Shown here piece after piece: positions 43,717-53,284 of a DNA stretch of 64,000 bases. The stretch's first letter is position 1. Each line of letters begins with the position of its first letter. A model generated the notes under the pieces. It was given only the letters and a program-made list of their open reading frames with translations. It did no database searches and had not been told where the DNA came from. The stretch covers positions 1 to 64,000 of the forward strand of contig NZ_JAUCMW010000007.1 in the NCBI RefSeq assembly GCF_030372765.1, given 5' to 3'. The stretch comes from Labilibaculum sp. K2S (GTDB taxonomy: Bacteria; Bacteroidota; Bacteroidia; Bacteroidales; Marinifilaceae). The position numbers and the translations under genes are program-made.

Positions 43717-43915
43717 TCTTTATGATTTTGTCGATTTTGCATATTCAGACCTTTCTATCTCATTGAAGCAACTACTGCCACGATAAAAATGAGTTTGAGA
43801 TCTTCTAAACTCTGATTTGGATCAAGAAATTAGATCACTTTGTTTACAGCCCACAAAATTAAGAATATTTTTATTTTCGAAATGCTTCTACAACATCTTC
43901 TTTAAAAATTCTTAC

Positions 43916-44587
43916 CTATTGTTGTAAAAGTCTGATGAGTTGTTGCTTATTTATGATTTTTATTTCCCTTCTGTTCGTTACAATTAAGCCTTCTTGCTCC
44001 ATTTCTTTTAGGCTTCGGGCAAATGAAGGGCGGGTAACACCAAAAAACTGAGCCATTTCGGACTGAGATTTTGGTAAGGTAATTTCGGTTTTATCGGGGG
44101 CCGCCAGTTTTAAAAGGTAGTTCGCCAACTTTCCTTTTATCGTTTTAAAATTTAAAAACATCAGTTTGTTGGCTAAAAACTGACTCCTGTTTGATATCGA
44201 ATTCAAATAATTGGTCAGGAATACTTTGTTTTTTTGGAACAGGTCGATTACTGAATTTTTTGACAGATAAAAGACCTCTACTTCATTATTAGCAGTAACA
44301 TTTACCGGAAATTGATTTCTCTGTCCGAATAAAAAGGCAGAAGCAATTGGGTATGGAGCCATTATATCTTCAATTTTAATGCTTTTTCCTGAAGGGTCGA
44401 GCATTTCACCTTTCACACTGCCTTTTAAAACAATCATCAAATTTTCGCATTGATCTTCCCGAAAGGCAAGCATGTCACCTTTTGAAAATTTCTTAATCTG
44501 ATACTGTGAGTCGATCAGCAAATTTTCCATTTCGTCAGGAGAAATTCCTCTGAAAACCGGTGATTGTGATAGTTGTTGAAATAGCAT
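43916..44587 (-). CDS. Crp/Fnr-family transcriptional regulator
   Basis: 223 residues: cyclic-nucleotide-binding fold (~1-130), long dimer helix (~125-145) and a winged helix-turn-helix with SQSEMAQFFGVTRPSFARSLKEME (recognition helix 183-197 region). I see no N-terminal Cys cluster like Fnr. The neighbouring flavodiiron gene suggests a role in oxygen, NO or redox stress, possibly binding haem; this is inference. Confidence 0.88.
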   Translation of the reverse strand: MLFQQLSQSPVFRGISPDEMENLLIDSQYQIKKFSKGDMLAFREDQCENLMIVLKGSVKGEMLDPSGKSIKIEDIMAPYPIASAFLFGQRNQFPVNVTANNEVEVFYLSKNSVIDLFQKNKVFLTNYLNSISNRSQFLANKLMFLNFKTIKGKLANYLLKLAAPDKTEITLPKSQSEMAQFFGVTRPSFARSLKEMEQEGLIVTNRREIKIINKQQLIRLLQQ

Positions 44588-44712
44588 TTTTCTGTTGATC
44601 TGTTAATATTTTCCCAATATTAGAAGTTTCTTGGCAGTTTGCAAAGAATAAGGGATGAATTGGTCTTAAATCCCCTGTGCTGTATTCATTAATACTGATT
44701 TTAGCAGAGTTT

Positions 44713-45948
44713 CTAGACTAATTTCAGAAGATTTCGTTTAAAACTAATAACTGAAATAGAGGTGAGAACAGTACCAATTCCTAATAAAACAAGCATCTTG
44801 GGATAAATTTCTGATAAAGGAAGTTGTCTCCAGAAAATATCAAAAAAGCCTTCTATTGCCCAATAGTTCACAGAAACAATTGCTAGCTTGTGCATAATTT
44901 CAGGCATGAAAATAAGTGGCATCATACTGCCTCCAAGAGCCGAAATAACGAGAATTACCAAGGTTGATAAGCTTTCCACCTGCTTTCTGCTCTTACAAAC
45001 GGAAGCCATGAAAATCCCAAAACTGGTACAGGCAATTGCTGCCGATAAAATCATAAGGAGTAAGGCTGGCAGATTAATAAATATATCCAATCCTAATGCA
45101 AGCCATGAATACAAGAACATGACTGTTAGTTGTAATACGGCCATAAAAAGTGTCGAAAGCATTTTGCCGTAAAGAATGCTCGATGGTGTGATAGGAGATA
45201 CCAGCAGTCGGCGAAAGGTTCCGTCTTCTTTTTCTTTTAGTAAGGAAGCACCACTTCCCGATACGCTAAAAAGCAACATCATAATTGCTGTGCCTGCAAT
45301 GGCTTGCACCAATCCCAGATTACCATTTTTTTCTTCACTAACAATTGCAGTCATTGGCAGGTTCGACTTTTCTTCCATTTTTTTTGAATCTTCCGAATTA
45401 TCGAAATCAGTAAACTGCTCTTCAACCTGTGCCTGAATATTCAAAAGTTCTGCATCTGCAAGATTCGGGTTTTTTTCTCTGATCCAAGTATTTACTTTTC
45501 CTTTGATTCCTTTTTTCATTGTGATTCCAAATAAATTAGACCACAATGCCTGTTGTAGTAAACCCATCTCAATTTCCTTGGCTTCATCGTAAAATAATTC
45601 CATTGGGGCTTTGTTTCCTGCTTCCACAGAATCCTGAAATCCTTTATACAGAACCAATACTGCAGTGTTTTTACCTTTTTTGATTAGATCGGAAGCTTCC
45701 TCGTAGCTTTTGGGAAATAGCTGCATTCCATCCTGATCGTTCAAAGTTTTAAATACTTCTTTTGAAAGTTCAGTATTGTCCTGATCGGTAAAAAGAAGAG
45801 AAATTGGACGTGACTTTTCTTTTTTCCCTATTCCTCCATACATTAATGCAAAAAGTGTAATTAATACGATCGGGAGTAATAGTGATAGCAAAACTGCTGT
45901 GCGGTCTTTAAAATATTGTCGAATGCCTTTAAATGCTATTGTGAACAT
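44713..45948 (-). CDS. ABC-2 type exporter permease
   Basis: 411 residues: one N-terminal membrane segment (~20-38), a large extracytoplasmic domain (~45-215, rich in Lys/Glu), then five membrane segments (~225-405), the ABC-2/NatB layout. It follows the ATPase gene by 59 bp. It likely exports a drug, sodium or lipid; the substrate cannot be told. Confidence 0.9.
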   Translation of the reverse strand: MFTIAFKGIRQYFKDRTAVLLSLLLPIVLITLFALMYGGIGKKEKSRPISLLFTDQDNTELSKEVFKTLNDQDGMQLFPKSYEEASDLIKKGKNTAVLVLYKGFQDSVEAGNKAPMELFYDEAKEIEMGLLQQALWSNLFGITMKKGIKGKVNTWIREKNPNLADAELLNIQAQVEEQFTDFDNSEDSKKMEEKSNLPMTAIVSEEKNGNLGLVQAIAGTAIMMLLFSVSGSGASLLKEKEDGTFRRLLVSPITPSSILYGKMLSTLFMAVLQLTVMFLYSWLALGLDIFINLPALLLMILSAAIACTSFGIFMASVCKSRKQVESLSTLVILVISALGGSMMPLIFMPEIMHKLAIVSVNYWAIEGFFDIFWRQLPLSEIYPKMLVLLGIGTVLTSISVISFKRNLLKLV

Positions 45949-46007
45949 GATTTTTTCAGTTTAAATCGAATGGAAGATCATTAAATTGGTAATGGATATG
46001 CACTATA

Positions 46008-46934
46008 TTAATCGCGTAAGGATTTTCCTGTTAATTCAAGGAAGATACTCTCCAGACTTAGACTTCTTACCTGAAGATTTTCCAAGTGCAGATTTGCATT
46101 CGTACACATTTGAATTAGTATGGGCAAATCCGCATTGGCCTGCGAAGTTGACAGCACCATTTGATTCTCATGAATTAGAAGTTGGCCATTAAAGTGATTG
46201 TCGATATTTGAGAGGTCTGTTTTTAGAGTATTGGTAAATTTCACATGAATTTCCTCTTTAATATTTGAGGATTTTTTAAGCTCTTCGAAACTACCTTCAG
46301 CAATAATTTTTCCTTCATCAATAATGCCGATTCTGTCGCAAAGGCGCTCGGCTTCTTCCATATAATGAGTGGTATAAATCATTGTCAGTCCACGGGAATG
46401 GAGTTCTTGAATGACTTCAAAAATAAGATTTCGGCTTTGCGGATCGATACCGACAGTTGGCTCATCCATAAAAACGATTTTCGGATCGTGAAGAAGTGCT
46501 GCCGCAATATTAATTCTTCTTTTCATTCCACCCGAATAGTTTTTTATTTTATGATTTTTCCGATCCGATAAGCCCAGAAAGGAAAGGAGTTCTTCAATTT
46601 TTAATTGTAACTGTTTGCCTTTTATACCATATAAAGTTCCCCAGAATTTCAAATTCTCGAAGGCTGTCAGGTCTTCGTAAAGAGCTATTTCCTGAGGAAC
46701 AACTCCAATCATTTTTTTAGACTCAGTGAGATTTTGATAAAGTGATTTTCCCCGATAAAGAATTTCTCCACAGTCAGGCTTTAGCAGAGAGCTTAAAATA
46801 CTAATCATTGTGGTTTTTCCAGCTCCGTTTGGCCCGAGCAGGCCGTATAATTCACCTTCCTGAACTGCAAGAGAAACATTGTTTAGAGCCTTAACTTCTT
46901 TGTAAGATTTACTTAGGTTTTTCGCAACGAGCAT
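46008..46934 (-). CDS. ABC exporter ATP-binding protein
   Basis: 308 residues: Walker A GPNGAGKTT, signature YSGGMKRRINIAAALL, Walker B IVFMDEPTVGIDP, H-loop TTHYMEEAE. A C-terminal domain of ~90 residues beyond the ABC core fits DrrA/NatA-type exporters. First gene of the two-gene exporter. Confidence 0.93.
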   Translation of the reverse strand: MLVAKNLSKSYKEVKALNNVSLAVQEGELYGLLGPNGAGKTTMISILSSLLKPDCGEILYRGKSLYQNLTESKKMIGVVPQEIALYEDLTAFENLKFWGTLYGIKGKQLQLKIEELLSFLGLSDRKNHKIKNYSGGMKRRINIAAALLHDPKIVFMDEPTVGIDPQSRNLIFEVIQELHSRGLTMIYTTHYMEEAERLCDRIGIIDEGKIIAEGSFEELKKSSNIKEEIHVKFTNTLKTDLSNIDNHFNGQLLIHENQMVLSTSQANADLPILIQMCTNANLHLENLQVRSLSLESIFLELTGKSLRD

Positions 46935-47011
46935 ATAGAGGGTTGTTTAGTTTTCAACAACTCTAAATTTACACAATTGATATGACAAACAGAAGATGAT
47001 TTTAGCGTAAG

Positions 47012-49300
47012 TTAGCGCAGAAGGGCTACATTCCCTTTTTTCATGACTTTTTTGCCATCCAAAAAAGTTACTTCCAGAACATAAACATAAACATCAATAT
47101 CCTGCATTTGTCCTTTAAAAAATCCATCCCATCCGCTATTGATATTCGTGGTTTCGAAAAGTTTTTGTCCCAATCGGTTGTAAATTATCAGAGTAACTTC
47201 TTTTACATCCTCACCCCTAATAAATAGTTTGTCGTTGTGACCGTCGCCATTTGGAGAGAATGCTTTTGGTAAACCAACATATGGATAGTTCTCCAGAAAG
47301 GCTACATCTATTGTATCACTGGCAGTACAATTTGAATCGGTGGTAACTTCCACCCAATATCTGCCCTCGGTTTGAACGGTAATTTTTCGGGTAATATCTC
47401 CGGTTACCCATTTGTAAAAGCAGTTTGGAGTTCCTGCATCCAAAACAATTTTTTTATCTGCATAACTTTCTAAATCCTGTCCTAAATCAATTTTCGGAGT
47501 AGGTAATAAATTAATCTCCAAACAATCCGATTCCGTATTGCCATTAGCGTCCGTTACTTCCAGACAATAATGACCATTTTCTTTTAAATAGATTTCAGGA
47601 GTTTTGTTGGCAAGTCCGAGCCAGTTGTATTGCAATGGATAAACCGGATTTCCTTCAATTATAGGATTGATCAATATTGAATCGCCCGAACAAATTGAAT
47701 GATCTTCGCCCAAAAACACACCGAATTTCTCACCTTTTCTATGGTTAACGTATAAAGTGTCCTTATTTAAACAACCGTTATGATCTTTTACTTCAACAAC
47801 AAAAACGCCACCACTATTTACATTTATACTTTGAGTGTTTTCGCCCGTATTCCAAATAAATTCAGCACCCTCATTGCCGGCATCTAAAACTACACTTTCT
47901 TCATCCCATAAAGTGATATCAGCTCCCAAATCAATAATTGGGTTTGGATGATAAATCACTTTCGTGTTTGCTGTTTGCTGAAAACCATCCGGATCGGTAA
48001 TTTTCACCCAATACTCTCCGGCTTTATCGATATCAATTGAAGGTTCTGATGAGCCATTTTTCCAAAGATATCTATACTCCTGATTAATTGATAAACTTGG
48101 TTCCAAATTCATTTTTTGATTGCCGCACAACTGAATCACTTCCGGCAGATTTATTTCAAAAAGTTCTGATTTCATTTTAGCCGAAAATGATTTTGTTGAA
48201 GAACAGCCATTACTGGATACTACTGTAACAGAATACTTACCAGACTTCGAAATGCTTAGTTCTGAGTCGGTAGAGCCATCCGACCATAAATAGGTGGATC
48301 CTTTTTGGAAAATATCAAGAATGGAATTTTCATCCTCTATTACCACATGATCTTCAAGGTTTATAACAGGTGATTTTTGAGTTGAAACTTCTATTTTGGA
48401 TTTTACAACTTGATTGTCATTCAAGTCAGTAACAGTAAGATTATAGGTTCCTTCTTTATCTACGCTAATTTCTTTTGTGTTTTCTCCGGTGCTCCACAGA
48501 TAGGAATAATTAGAAGGTAAATCAATAATTGGTGTGAGTACAAGGCTTTCACCTTCGCATAGATTGTTGTTATCGTCGAAAGTAACCTGAAAGCTTTTCA
48601 CTACTTCAAGGCCTGCAAAAATTGTATCACTGTTACAGCCAAAAGCATCTGTTTCTATCAATTTAAAATAATTTGACGCTTCGTGATCCGGCCACTTAAT
48701 TTTTAATTCAATTTCTTGTTTATGGTCCTCAATTTTACTTTCATTTTTCAGTATTGCAGCACCTTCGGGTACCCAAACAGAATAGCTTGAGTTTTTCCCG
48801 ATTTTAGCGGAATATTTTTGTGAGGTATTGATTTTTACTTTTGGGTGATAATCCTCAATTTCAGGAGTTGCCAATGGCATCACCTGCACTGTTGCAGATT
48901 TATATTTTTCAGGAATAACGACCGGAGACAAATCCTCAAGCCATGCTTTCTTTAATTCGATGGTATAGTTTTTTACGTGCCCCGAAGTGTTCTTAAAAAA
49001 GAGTGACATGTTGTATTCCGAAAAATTGATGCCTTCATTACCATTAAGAATCATAGCAGGACTGTTGTTAACAGAAAAGCTTACAAACCATTTTTTATCT
49101 TTTGGTCCTTCTAAAAGGAGTTGTATTTCCTGCATGGGCAACACAGTACCATTGGTTGCTGAGCAATACATGATCTGATAATCGGAATTGATACGAACTG
49201 TATCGTTTTGAGAAAAACCGGAAACAGCTGTGCACAAGAATAGTAAAACGAGACTGGTTTTTATGGATAGATGTGTTAGTTTGGTTTTGTATCTGGTCAT
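47012..49300 (-). CDS. T9SS-secreted surface protein with gliding-type C-terminal domain
   Basis: 762 residues with a signal peptide (TSLVLLFLCTAVSGFSQ) and a chain of Ig-like/PKD-type beta domains. They share the pattern YLWSTGENT...GTYNLTVTD, YLWSDGST, YRWKNGSS, FIWNTGENTQ, with 'claimed' lengths near 85-100 residues. The C-terminus (~680-762: PKAFSPNGDGHNDKLFIRG...NVALLR) is a type B (CHU_C/GldB-type) sorting domain. Secreted by T9SS and anchored at the surface, probably as an adhesin or filament. Confidence 0.9.
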   Translation of the reverse strand: MTRYKTKLTHLSIKTSLVLLFLCTAVSGFSQNDTVRINSDYQIMYCSATNGTVLPMQEIQLLLEGPKDKKWFVSFSVNNSPAMILNGNEGINFSEYNMSLFFKNTSGHVKNYTIELKKAWLEDLSPVVIPEKYKSATVQVMPLATPEIEDYHPKVKINTSQKYSAKIGKNSSYSVWVPEGAAILKNESKIEDHKQEIELKIKWPDHEASNYFKLIETDAFGCNSDTIFAGLEVVKSFQVTFDDNNNLCEGESLVLTPIIDLPSNYSYLWSTGENTKEISVDKEGTYNLTVTDLNDNQVVKSKIEVSTQKSPVINLEDHVVIEDENSILDIFQKGSTYLWSDGSTDSELSISKSGKYSVTVVSSNGCSSTKSFSAKMKSELFEINLPEVIQLCGNQKMNLEPSLSINQEYRYLWKNGSSEPSIDIDKAGEYWVKITDPDGFQQTANTKVIYHPNPIIDLGADITLWDEESVVLDAGNEGAEFIWNTGENTQSINVNSGGVFVVEVKDHNGCLNKDTLYVNHRKGEKFGVFLGEDHSICSGDSILINPIIEGNPVYPLQYNWLGLANKTPEIYLKENGHYCLEVTDANGNTESDCLEINLLPTPKIDLGQDLESYADKKIVLDAGTPNCFYKWVTGDITRKITVQTEGRYWVEVTTDSNCTASDTIDVAFLENYPYVGLPKAFSPNGDGHNDKLFIRGEDVKEVTLIIYNRLGQKLFETTNINSGWDGFFKGQMQDIDVYVYVLEVTFLDGKKVMKKGNVALLR

Positions 49301-49493
49301 TATCTTCTTTTTTTAATGAAATGAGAACTAAAAAGAATCAATTTAGACTGATGTAAATATAGTTTAAAATAATTAGATGGTTGATTTTGGTCGCTAAAAA
49401 TAGATCGTTAATCAGGATTAAATGTTTTTTCATCATTTATTCTACGATAACATATCATTTTTGTTCATGTTTTCAGTACCTATTTTTTAGATG

Positions 49494-49509
49494 TGTAACA
49501 TCGGTTACA
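49494..49509. promoter_or_regulatory. dyad TGTAAC-N4-GTTACA, candidate operator
   Basis: A perfect palindrome with 6-bp arms centred near -35 relative to the start site expected from TATATTTG at 49531. The size and spacing match those of Crp/Fnr-type regulator sites. The Crp/Fnr gene at 43916 is a possible binder, but I see no second copy of this dyad near it or the flavodiiron gene. Confidence 0.5.
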
Positions 49510-49530
49510 GTTTTCTAAATTGTACTGAGA

Positions 49531-49538
49531 TATATTTG
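49531..49538 (+). promoter_or_regulatory. -7 element of the four-gene cluster promoter
   Basis: TATATTTG, an exact TAnnTTTG match, 32 bases before the first ATG of the cluster. The -33 region lies inside the dyad and has no TTTG. Confidence 0.6.
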
Positions 49539-49569
49539 CAGTAAGAAATCATTTAAATTCTGTTTCGAA

Positions 49570-50856
49570 ATGAAGAATCAATATTTTAAGACCACGGATA
49601 GTTTGCTTGATATTTGTACCAAGTACCCTGAAACAATTAAAATTTTTGTTTCAAATGGATTCAGACAATTAGAGGATGAAGCGAAGAGAGCAGTCTTTGG
49701 TAAATCTCTTTCTTTGGAACTGGCTTTAAAAATGAAGAAACTAAATGTGGACACGTTTTCTGAATTATTGATAGAAGGAATCGATTTAAACAGAAATCAG
49801 GTTGACGGCGATTTGAATCAAAAAAGCAAAGAGCAAAAAGCAGACTCGATTCATGTTCAGGGTTTGTTGCCTTGTCCGGTACGAATTCCTTTGGTGGAAG
49901 GGATTGATGCTTTTATTGAAGAATACGAAAAGGAGCACGATAATGAAATTGTGTATGATTTGAAAGCGGCTTCGATGGGATTGGATTGGTTAATTGATGA
50001 TGTAATCAATCAGGAAAACACCGATCATTTAGCGGATGTATTTATTTCTGCTGGTTTCGATTTATTCTTCGATGATAAATTGATGGGTAAATTTAAAAAA
50101 CAAGGTATTTTTAAAGACAGTACCGGTTTCGAGCGTTTGAACAAAGATTTTGATAACGATGAGATTTGTTTGAAAGATCCGGAAGGACATTATTCTATGA
50201 TTGGTGTAGTGCCTGCTGTTTTTCTGGTAAATACGGCAGAATTAGGAGATCGTCCGGTTCCACGCACATGGGCTGATATTTTCAAGCCGGAATTTAAGCG
50301 CAGTGTAAGTTTGCCAATCAGCGATTTCGATTTGTTTAACTCAATGTTGCTGCACATTTACAAGGCATATGGCGAAGAAGGAGTAAAAGGTTTGGGGGCT
50401 TGTTTGCTGGAAAGTATGCATCCCGCTCAAATGGTAAAATCTCATACCAAAAAGAACGTACGGCCTGCAATTACAATCATGCCTTATTTTTTTACTAAGA
50501 TGGTAAAAGTTGGAGGTCCAATGATTGCTGTTTGGCCGGAAGACGGTGCAATTATCAGTCCTATCTTCATGCTAAGCAAGAAGGATGAATTGGAAAAAAC
50601 ACAACCTGTTATTAATTTCTTTGCCTCGAAAGAGGTAGGAGAGATTCTGTCGCATCAGGGTTTGTTTCCAAGTATTAATCCTGAGGTAGATAACCGATTA
50701 CCGAAAGAGAATAAATTTATGTGGTTGGGTTGGGATTACATTAACAGTAATGATATCGGTTCTTTGATAAAGAAATGTGAGTGCATTTTTAATAAATCGA
50801 TACAGGATGAATCGTTTGCAAATTTGGGACCGTTGAATTATACGTCAAGCAAGTAA
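49570..50856 (+). CDS. DUF1858-like domain fused to an ABC substrate-binding protein, no signal peptide
   Basis: 428 residues. Residues ~7-65 form a small helical domain (SLLDICTKYPETIKIFVSNGF), the DUF1858/ScdA-N type seen with Fe-S and hybrid-cluster proteins. From ~85 onwards comes a type 2 periplasmic-binding fold related to iron/polyamine binders (COG1840-like: PRTWADIFKPEFKRS, PDYTSS end). No signal peptide or lipobox is seen, so it should stay in the cytosol, which is odd for this fold. A CP-containing segment, LLPCPVRIPL, starts the domain. First of a four-gene plus-strand set. The ligand is unknown; metal or a metallocofactor fragment is my guess. Confidence 0.75.
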   Translation: MKNQYFKTTDSLLDICTKYPETIKIFVSNGFRQLEDEAKRAVFGKSLSLELALKMKKLNVDTFSELLIEGIDLNRNQVDGDLNQKSKEQKADSIHVQGLLPCPVRIPLVEGIDAFIEEYEKEHDNEIVYDLKAASMGLDWLIDDVINQENTDHLADVFISAGFDLFFDDKLMGKFKKQGIFKDSTGFERLNKDFDNDEICLKDPEGHYSMIGVVPAVFLVNTAELGDRPVPRTWADIFKPEFKRSVSLPISDFDLFNSMLLHIYKAYGEEGVKGLGACLLESMHPAQMVKSHTKKNVRPAITIMPYFFTKMVKVGGPMIAVWPEDGAIISPIFMLSKKDELEKTQPVINFFASKEVGEILSHQGLFPSINPEVDNRLPKENKFMWLGWDYINSNDIGSLIKKCECIFNKSIQDESFANLGPLNYTSSK

Positions 50857-50867
50857 TTGTTTAAAAT

Positions 50868-50907
50868 TCTCCCTTTTCAGGGGAGATGTCCGAAGGACAG
50901 AGGGGTG
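50868..50907. repeat. short hairpin repeat (first copy)
   Basis: CTCCC/GGGAG and TGTCC-GAA-GGACA hairpins followed by GAGGGGTG. A related sequence lies at 56172-56202. It is a short intergenic repeat between two genes of the cluster. Confidence 0.55.
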
Positions 50908-50954
50908 CAATGTGTACCCGAAAATATTAATTAGGAATTTAAACAATACCAGAT

Positions 50955-51662
50955 ATGAACTTAGTTACAGTTTCAGGGCCTCCTTCATCAGGAAAAACAG
51001 CAGTGATTTTAAAAACTATCGATTCGCTGCAAAAGCGGGGATTAGAAGTTGGTGTGGTGAAATTTGATTGCCTTTATACCGATGATGATATTTTGTACGA
51101 AAAGGCAGGCATAAAAGTAAAAAAGGGATTGTCCGGTTCACTTTGTCCGGATCATTATTTTGTAAGTAATATCGAAGAGGTAACACAGTGGGGAATTAAA
51201 GAAGGTTTTGATTTGCTGATTACGGAAAGTGCGGGTTTGTGTAACCGTTGTTCTCCCTACGTAAAAAGCATTACAGCTGTTTGCGTTATCGATAATTTGA
51301 GCGGAATTAACACACCAAAGAAAATTGGGCCGATGTTAAAGAGTGCCGATATCGTGATTATCACAAAGGGCGATATTGTATCGCAGGCTGAAAGAGAAGT
51401 GTTTGCATCAAGAGTAAATCAGGTGAATCCAGGAGCAAGTATTATGCATATAAATGGATTAACCGGACAGGGTGCCTACGAGTTAAGTACATTGCTTTAC
51501 GATGAAAAGGTGGAAATTAAGACTTTAGTGGGTGAGAAATTGAGATTTTCAATGCCATCGGCTTTGTGTTCATACTGTTTGGGCGAAACCCGAATTGGAG
51601 AAAGCTACCAAATGGGTAATGTTCGCAAGATTGATATGAGCGACAAGAAGGACGAAAAGTAA
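50955..51662 (+). CDS. HypB/CooC-like P-loop NTPase with CxxC pairs
   Basis: 235 residues. Walker A is GPPSSGKT (8-15). A Walker B-like strand LLITESAGLCNRC (87-99) carries C96-x-x-C99, a TKGD (137-140) resembles the G4 NKxD, and C205-x-x-C208 lies near the end; C64 is a further Cys. This pattern fits SIMIBI-class metal-insertion NTPases (HypB, UreG, CooC). Together with the neighbours it suggests GTP- or ATP-driven delivery of a metal to a client enzyme. The client is not encoded here. Confidence 0.78.
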   Translation: MNLVTVSGPPSSGKTAVILKTIDSLQKRGLEVGVVKFDCLYTDDDILYEKAGIKVKKGLSGSLCPDHYFVSNIEEVTQWGIKEGFDLLITESAGLCNRCSPYVKSITAVCVIDNLSGINTPKKIGPMLKSADIVIITKGDIVSQAEREVFASRVNQVNPGASIMHINGLTGQGAYELSTLLYDEKVEIKTLVGEKLRFSMPSALCSYCLGETRIGESYQMGNVRKIDMSDKKDEK

Positions 51663-51757
51663 CAAGGAGAAAGTTTCAAGGGAAAAGTTAAGCGTCTAAT
51701 CGTTATTTGCCACCTGCTTTAGCTGGTGCTGATTAATAAGCTAAAAACAGACACAAC

Positions 51758-52786
51758 ATGATCACAGTTCAAGATATGCAAAACCAAAGTATTGCCGATT
51801 TATTTGAGCAATATCCTTTTCTTCCCGGATTTTTTGAGGAGAACACACTACAGGTTAATGGCCAGATTAACGAAAAGCTAATTGATTATCTGAAGTTTTT
51901 GGATGATGAGGAAGAGGCTGAGAACAGAGCCATTGATAAAGATCAGTTTTTAAATTCGATGACGATCTATATTTCTCAGATGCTCGAATTTTTGGGCGAA
52001 GATGAGCATGATGGAGTTTACAGCATTAGTATTCTTCCCGGAACCAATAAATCGGGCGAAGCCGAGCAGTTTGGTGAATTGAAAATCAGTAAAAGTGAGA
52101 TTGTTTGTATTGTTGGACCAACAGGATCGGGAAAAAGCAGATTGCTTGCCGATATTGAATGGGTAGCGCAAAACGATACCCCAACTTCGCGAACCATTTT
52201 GGTGAATGAAGAAATGGGAGACAAGAAATGGCGGGTAAGTTCGGGACACAAATTGGTTGCTCAGCTATCGCAGAATATGAATTTTGTAATGGATCTATCT
52301 GTTTATGAGTTTTTGGAGTTGCATGCACAAAGCAGATTGGTTGAAGATATTGAAGGTGTTATTGCTAAGATTATAGAAGAAGCCAATAAGCTTGCCGGAG
52401 AAAAGTTTGAGTTAACCACTCCTATTACAAGTTTGAGTGGTGGACAATCGAGAGCATTGATGATTGCTGATACTGCTATTCTGAGTAAGTCGCCGATTAT
52501 TTTGATTGATGAAATTGAGAATGCAGGTATCGACCGCAAAAAAGCACTCGATTTGCTGATTGGCGAAGAAAAGATTGTATTGATGGCAACTCACGATCCT
52601 ATGTTGGCTTTAATGGGCGACAAGCGAATCGTGATCAAAAATGGTGGCATTCATAAAGTGATTGAAACCAGCGATGAAGAGAGAAAGCTGTTGGTTGATT
52701 TGGAACGTATGGATGCTGTGGTTCAAAACATGAGAACAAGACTTCGTAACGGCGAAATCATTAAAAAGGAAGATATAGGGTTTTAA
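51758..52786 (+). CDS. soluble ABC ATPase with N-terminal helical domain
   Basis: 342 residues. Residues ~10-75 form a small helical domain of the same kind as that of the first gene (SIADLFEQYPFLPGFFEENTL). The ABC domain has GPTGSGKS (120-127), signature LSGGQSRAL (~226-234), Walker B IILIDEIENAG and H-loop MATHD. No permease gene is present and the protein has no membrane segment. This recalls methyl-coenzyme M reductase component A2-type and other soluble ABC proteins used in enzyme activation, as an analogy only. Confidence 0.82.
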   Translation: MITVQDMQNQSIADLFEQYPFLPGFFEENTLQVNGQINEKLIDYLKFLDDEEEAENRAIDKDQFLNSMTIYISQMLEFLGEDEHDGVYSISILPGTNKSGEAEQFGELKISKSEIVCIVGPTGSGKSRLLADIEWVAQNDTPTSRTILVNEEMGDKKWRVSSGHKLVAQLSQNMNFVMDLSVYEFLELHAQSRLVEDIEGVIAKIIEEANKLAGEKFELTTPITSLSGGQSRALMIADTAILSKSPIILIDEIENAGIDRKKALDLLIGEEKIVLMATHDPMLALMGDKRIVIKNGGIHKVIETSDEERKLLVDLERMDAVVQNMRTRLRNGEIIKKEDIGF

Positions 52787-52942
52787 ATCTAAGAATTAGT
52801 AATTACGAATTAGTAATTTCAAAATACAACTTGATAAGCAAGCATTGAATATAGAAATTAAATAATATTAAAATATCATGTCGTTTGGTAAAGGCTAACT
52901 ACTAATTACCAGTTACTAAAGACTAAAAAAGGAGATAAAATT

Positions 52943-53185
52943 ATGCACGACGGATGCGCAGGAAGTTTCGAGAACGGAAAACAAGTAGTTGACAAAGTAA
53001 GAATGATGGGTTTTGCACAGCAATTAATGCCAATGCCTTTGGATATTGAATGTCATGGCTGCAAAGAAACCTTCACCATGGAAGAATTCGAAGGACATTG
53101 TCCGAAATGTGATATGGTGCACGGTGTAACACCTTGCCACGCGTTCGATCCGAACAACATTATGGCGGCAGGTATCGGCTATTAA
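52943..53185 (+). CDS. HypA-like zinc-ribbon small protein
   Basis: 80 residues. C37-x-x-C40 and C53-x-x-C56 make a zinc ribbon (ECHGC, CPKCD), with further Cys at 5 and 65 and several His. This is the size and ligand pattern of HypA C-terminal domains, which deliver nickel, but the rest of HypA is missing. A Shine-Dalgarno-like AAAGGAGATAAAATT precedes the ATG, which is unusual for this phylum. Last gene of the cluster; a terminator follows at 53242. Confidence 0.75.
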   Translation: MHDGCAGSFENGKQVVDKVRMMGFAQQLMPMPLDIECHGCKETFTMEEFEGHCPKCDMVHGVTPCHAFDPNNIMAAGIGY

Positions 53186-53241
53186 TTTTTTAACTGCAGG
53201 GACATGTCATGGCGTGTCTATATGGAATAAGATTGGAAGAG

Positions 53242-53280
53242 AAATCCCAATAGGGCAATATTGTTCTGTTGGGATTTTTC
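53242..53280. terminator. terminator after the four-gene cluster
   Basis: AAATCCCAA (53242-53250) pairs with TTGGGATTT (53269-53277), followed by TTTC. It sits between the cluster and the convergent J-domain gene and may serve both. Confidence 0.75.
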
Positions 53281-53284
53281 ATTT

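Larger units (their letters stand above)
49301..49569. other. divergent regulatory region before the four-gene metal cluster
   Basis: 269 bases between the surface protein and the cluster. The cluster side has a 16-bp dyad at 49494-49509 and a -7 element TATATTTG at 49531-49538. Nothing else of note was found. Confidence 0.6.

Noticed and set aside
51950..52594. Minus-strand frames opposite the ABC ATPase
   Set aside because: Shadows of the strongly supported ABC domain on the plus strand.
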